64,000 bases of DNA from Panorpa germanica (Eukaryota; Arthropoda; Insecta; Mecoptera; Panorpidae): positions 25,721,034-25,785,033 of the forward strand of contig OY783205.1 of NCBI GenBank assembly GCA_963678705.1, read 5' to 3'. This document shows positions 63,001 to 64,000 of this stretch, piece by piece. The notes below the pieces were generated by a model. That model was not told where the DNA came from. It saw only the letters and a list, made by a program, of their open reading frames with translations, and did not search any database. The first letter of the stretch is position 1; each line of letters begins with the position of its first letter. The translations under genes were made by a program, and so were the position numbers.

Positions 63001-64000
63001 ACAAGTGGTATGAAAATCTTGAAAACTTATATATAATATGTTGGGTGAGATAGAAATATTCAGAGCGGTGGAACAAAAAAGGAGATGGTACCTAAAAAGA
63101 CTTAAGATCTAAGAAAACGAGTTGAATAACTAGAAATGTAGGTTATTGCAAGAAAGAGATAGACAATGTTTAAGAAATTTGTAAAAATACAATAAAGAAA
63201 AGAGACATCTAGAGGAAAATATACACAACCTATAAAGAAAAAATAAAAGAAAATAGATAAGATGTTTGGAGTCTTCTGAAGGAAGTTGAAAAGAGATAGA
63301 TATTGGAAAACTTTACTAGTTCTTTATTTCCACTTTTATAAAACGTCTTAAAAAGGAAAGAGTAAGATATATCATTTGGTTTTCTTCTTCTTACTTTCTT
63401 TTATATCAAAGAATTTTCTTGTACGCTTGCGTGTTTTATATATACTCTTTCTTATACTATGGGTAACCTCTTTTGTAACCACTGTGGCCCTAAAAATGTG
63501 TTCTTTGGTACGCCTTAAGGGAACCCTCTTTTTAGATGTCTAAGGGTTTTATATGATAGCCCCGCCTACTTTTTAAAAAGCCGCCCACAAGATAGAACCA
63601 AGCTATGTTGGTTACTATCAAGTTGGTTTCAAAATATCGTGGTGGTTAAGCAGTTGTGTTATTTCTTTAAAAGAGATAATATTTAGGAGAAGAAATCTTT
63701 TCCTTCCTTAAGAACATATTGCGGGAATTCTGGTTACTATGTGAGTTCATGTGTGCTAGTTCAATTAAGGATTTGAATTTATTATTGCAGTGAGAATTTA
63801 CGCGCCAATTATTAGGTTCGGATATTGGATAATTACTTTAGAGACAGAAAAAGGTAAATCCCCTTTTCATATATTAACTCAGCACCATTGTAATTAAGTA
63901 TTTAAAAACATTTAACGTTCATTTGTGTTATATAATTAGTTCTATACAAACGCAAATTTTAGAAAAAGAAATAAAAATGATAACATTATTAATTAAAGGT
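63001..64000. other. AT-rich end of window, nothing recognised
   Basis: No coding exon, RNA gene or repeat boundary was identified. Confidence 0.4.

Overview
This is a 64 kb piece of an AT-rich animal nuclear genome: short spliceosomal introns, polyadenylation signals and many transposons. The proteins are insect-like. The LINE-type retrotransposon tails (a CCHC-like knuckle followed by a basic tail) resemble those common in Hymenoptera, so a hymenopteran such as a parasitoid wasp is the best guess. That placement is inference.

The window has three zones. (1) 1-14.3 kb is gene-poor and rich in repeats: an inverted pair of MITEs, a Helitron-like end, a LINE with a clear target-site duplication, a tRNA-derived SINE and a hAT relic. 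A probable first coding exon of an unidentified minus-strand gene lies at 7.65-7.79 kb, with its 5' exon near 11.7 kb. (2) 14.3-35.7 kb is a compact gene cluster: an RS-rich protein (-), LAMTOR1 (+), PSMD14/Rpn11 (-), CMC1 (+), a possible 37-residue microprotein (+), V-ATPase subunit H (+) and a KIAA0319-like receptor (-). All six multi-exon models were built by hand and every exon phase closes. (3) 35.7-64 kb has no convincing host gene. It is a graveyard of MITEs, truncated LINEs, a Harbinger-type nuclease fragment, TTAA-flanked elements and a nested poly(A) retroposon.

Functionally the cluster mixes housekeeping roles. LAMTOR1 and V-ATPase subunit H both act at the lysosomal membrane in mTORC1 amino-acid sensing. 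PSMD14 is the proteasome deubiquitinase. CMC1 is a mitochondrial twin-CX9C factor. KIAA0319-like is a PKD-repeat membrane glycoprotein of the endosomal/Golgi route. LAMTOR1/RS and CMC1/PSMD14 form two head-to-head pairs with short shared promoters.

The most interesting observations are: a phase-0 cassette exon in V-ATPase H at the position where the mammalian subunit has its alternative 18-residue insert; an upstream ORF overlapping the LAMTOR1 start; a 15-base microexon in the RS protein; the MGQCC microprotein; two orphan coding-like exons; and several transposon insertions with readable target-site duplications.
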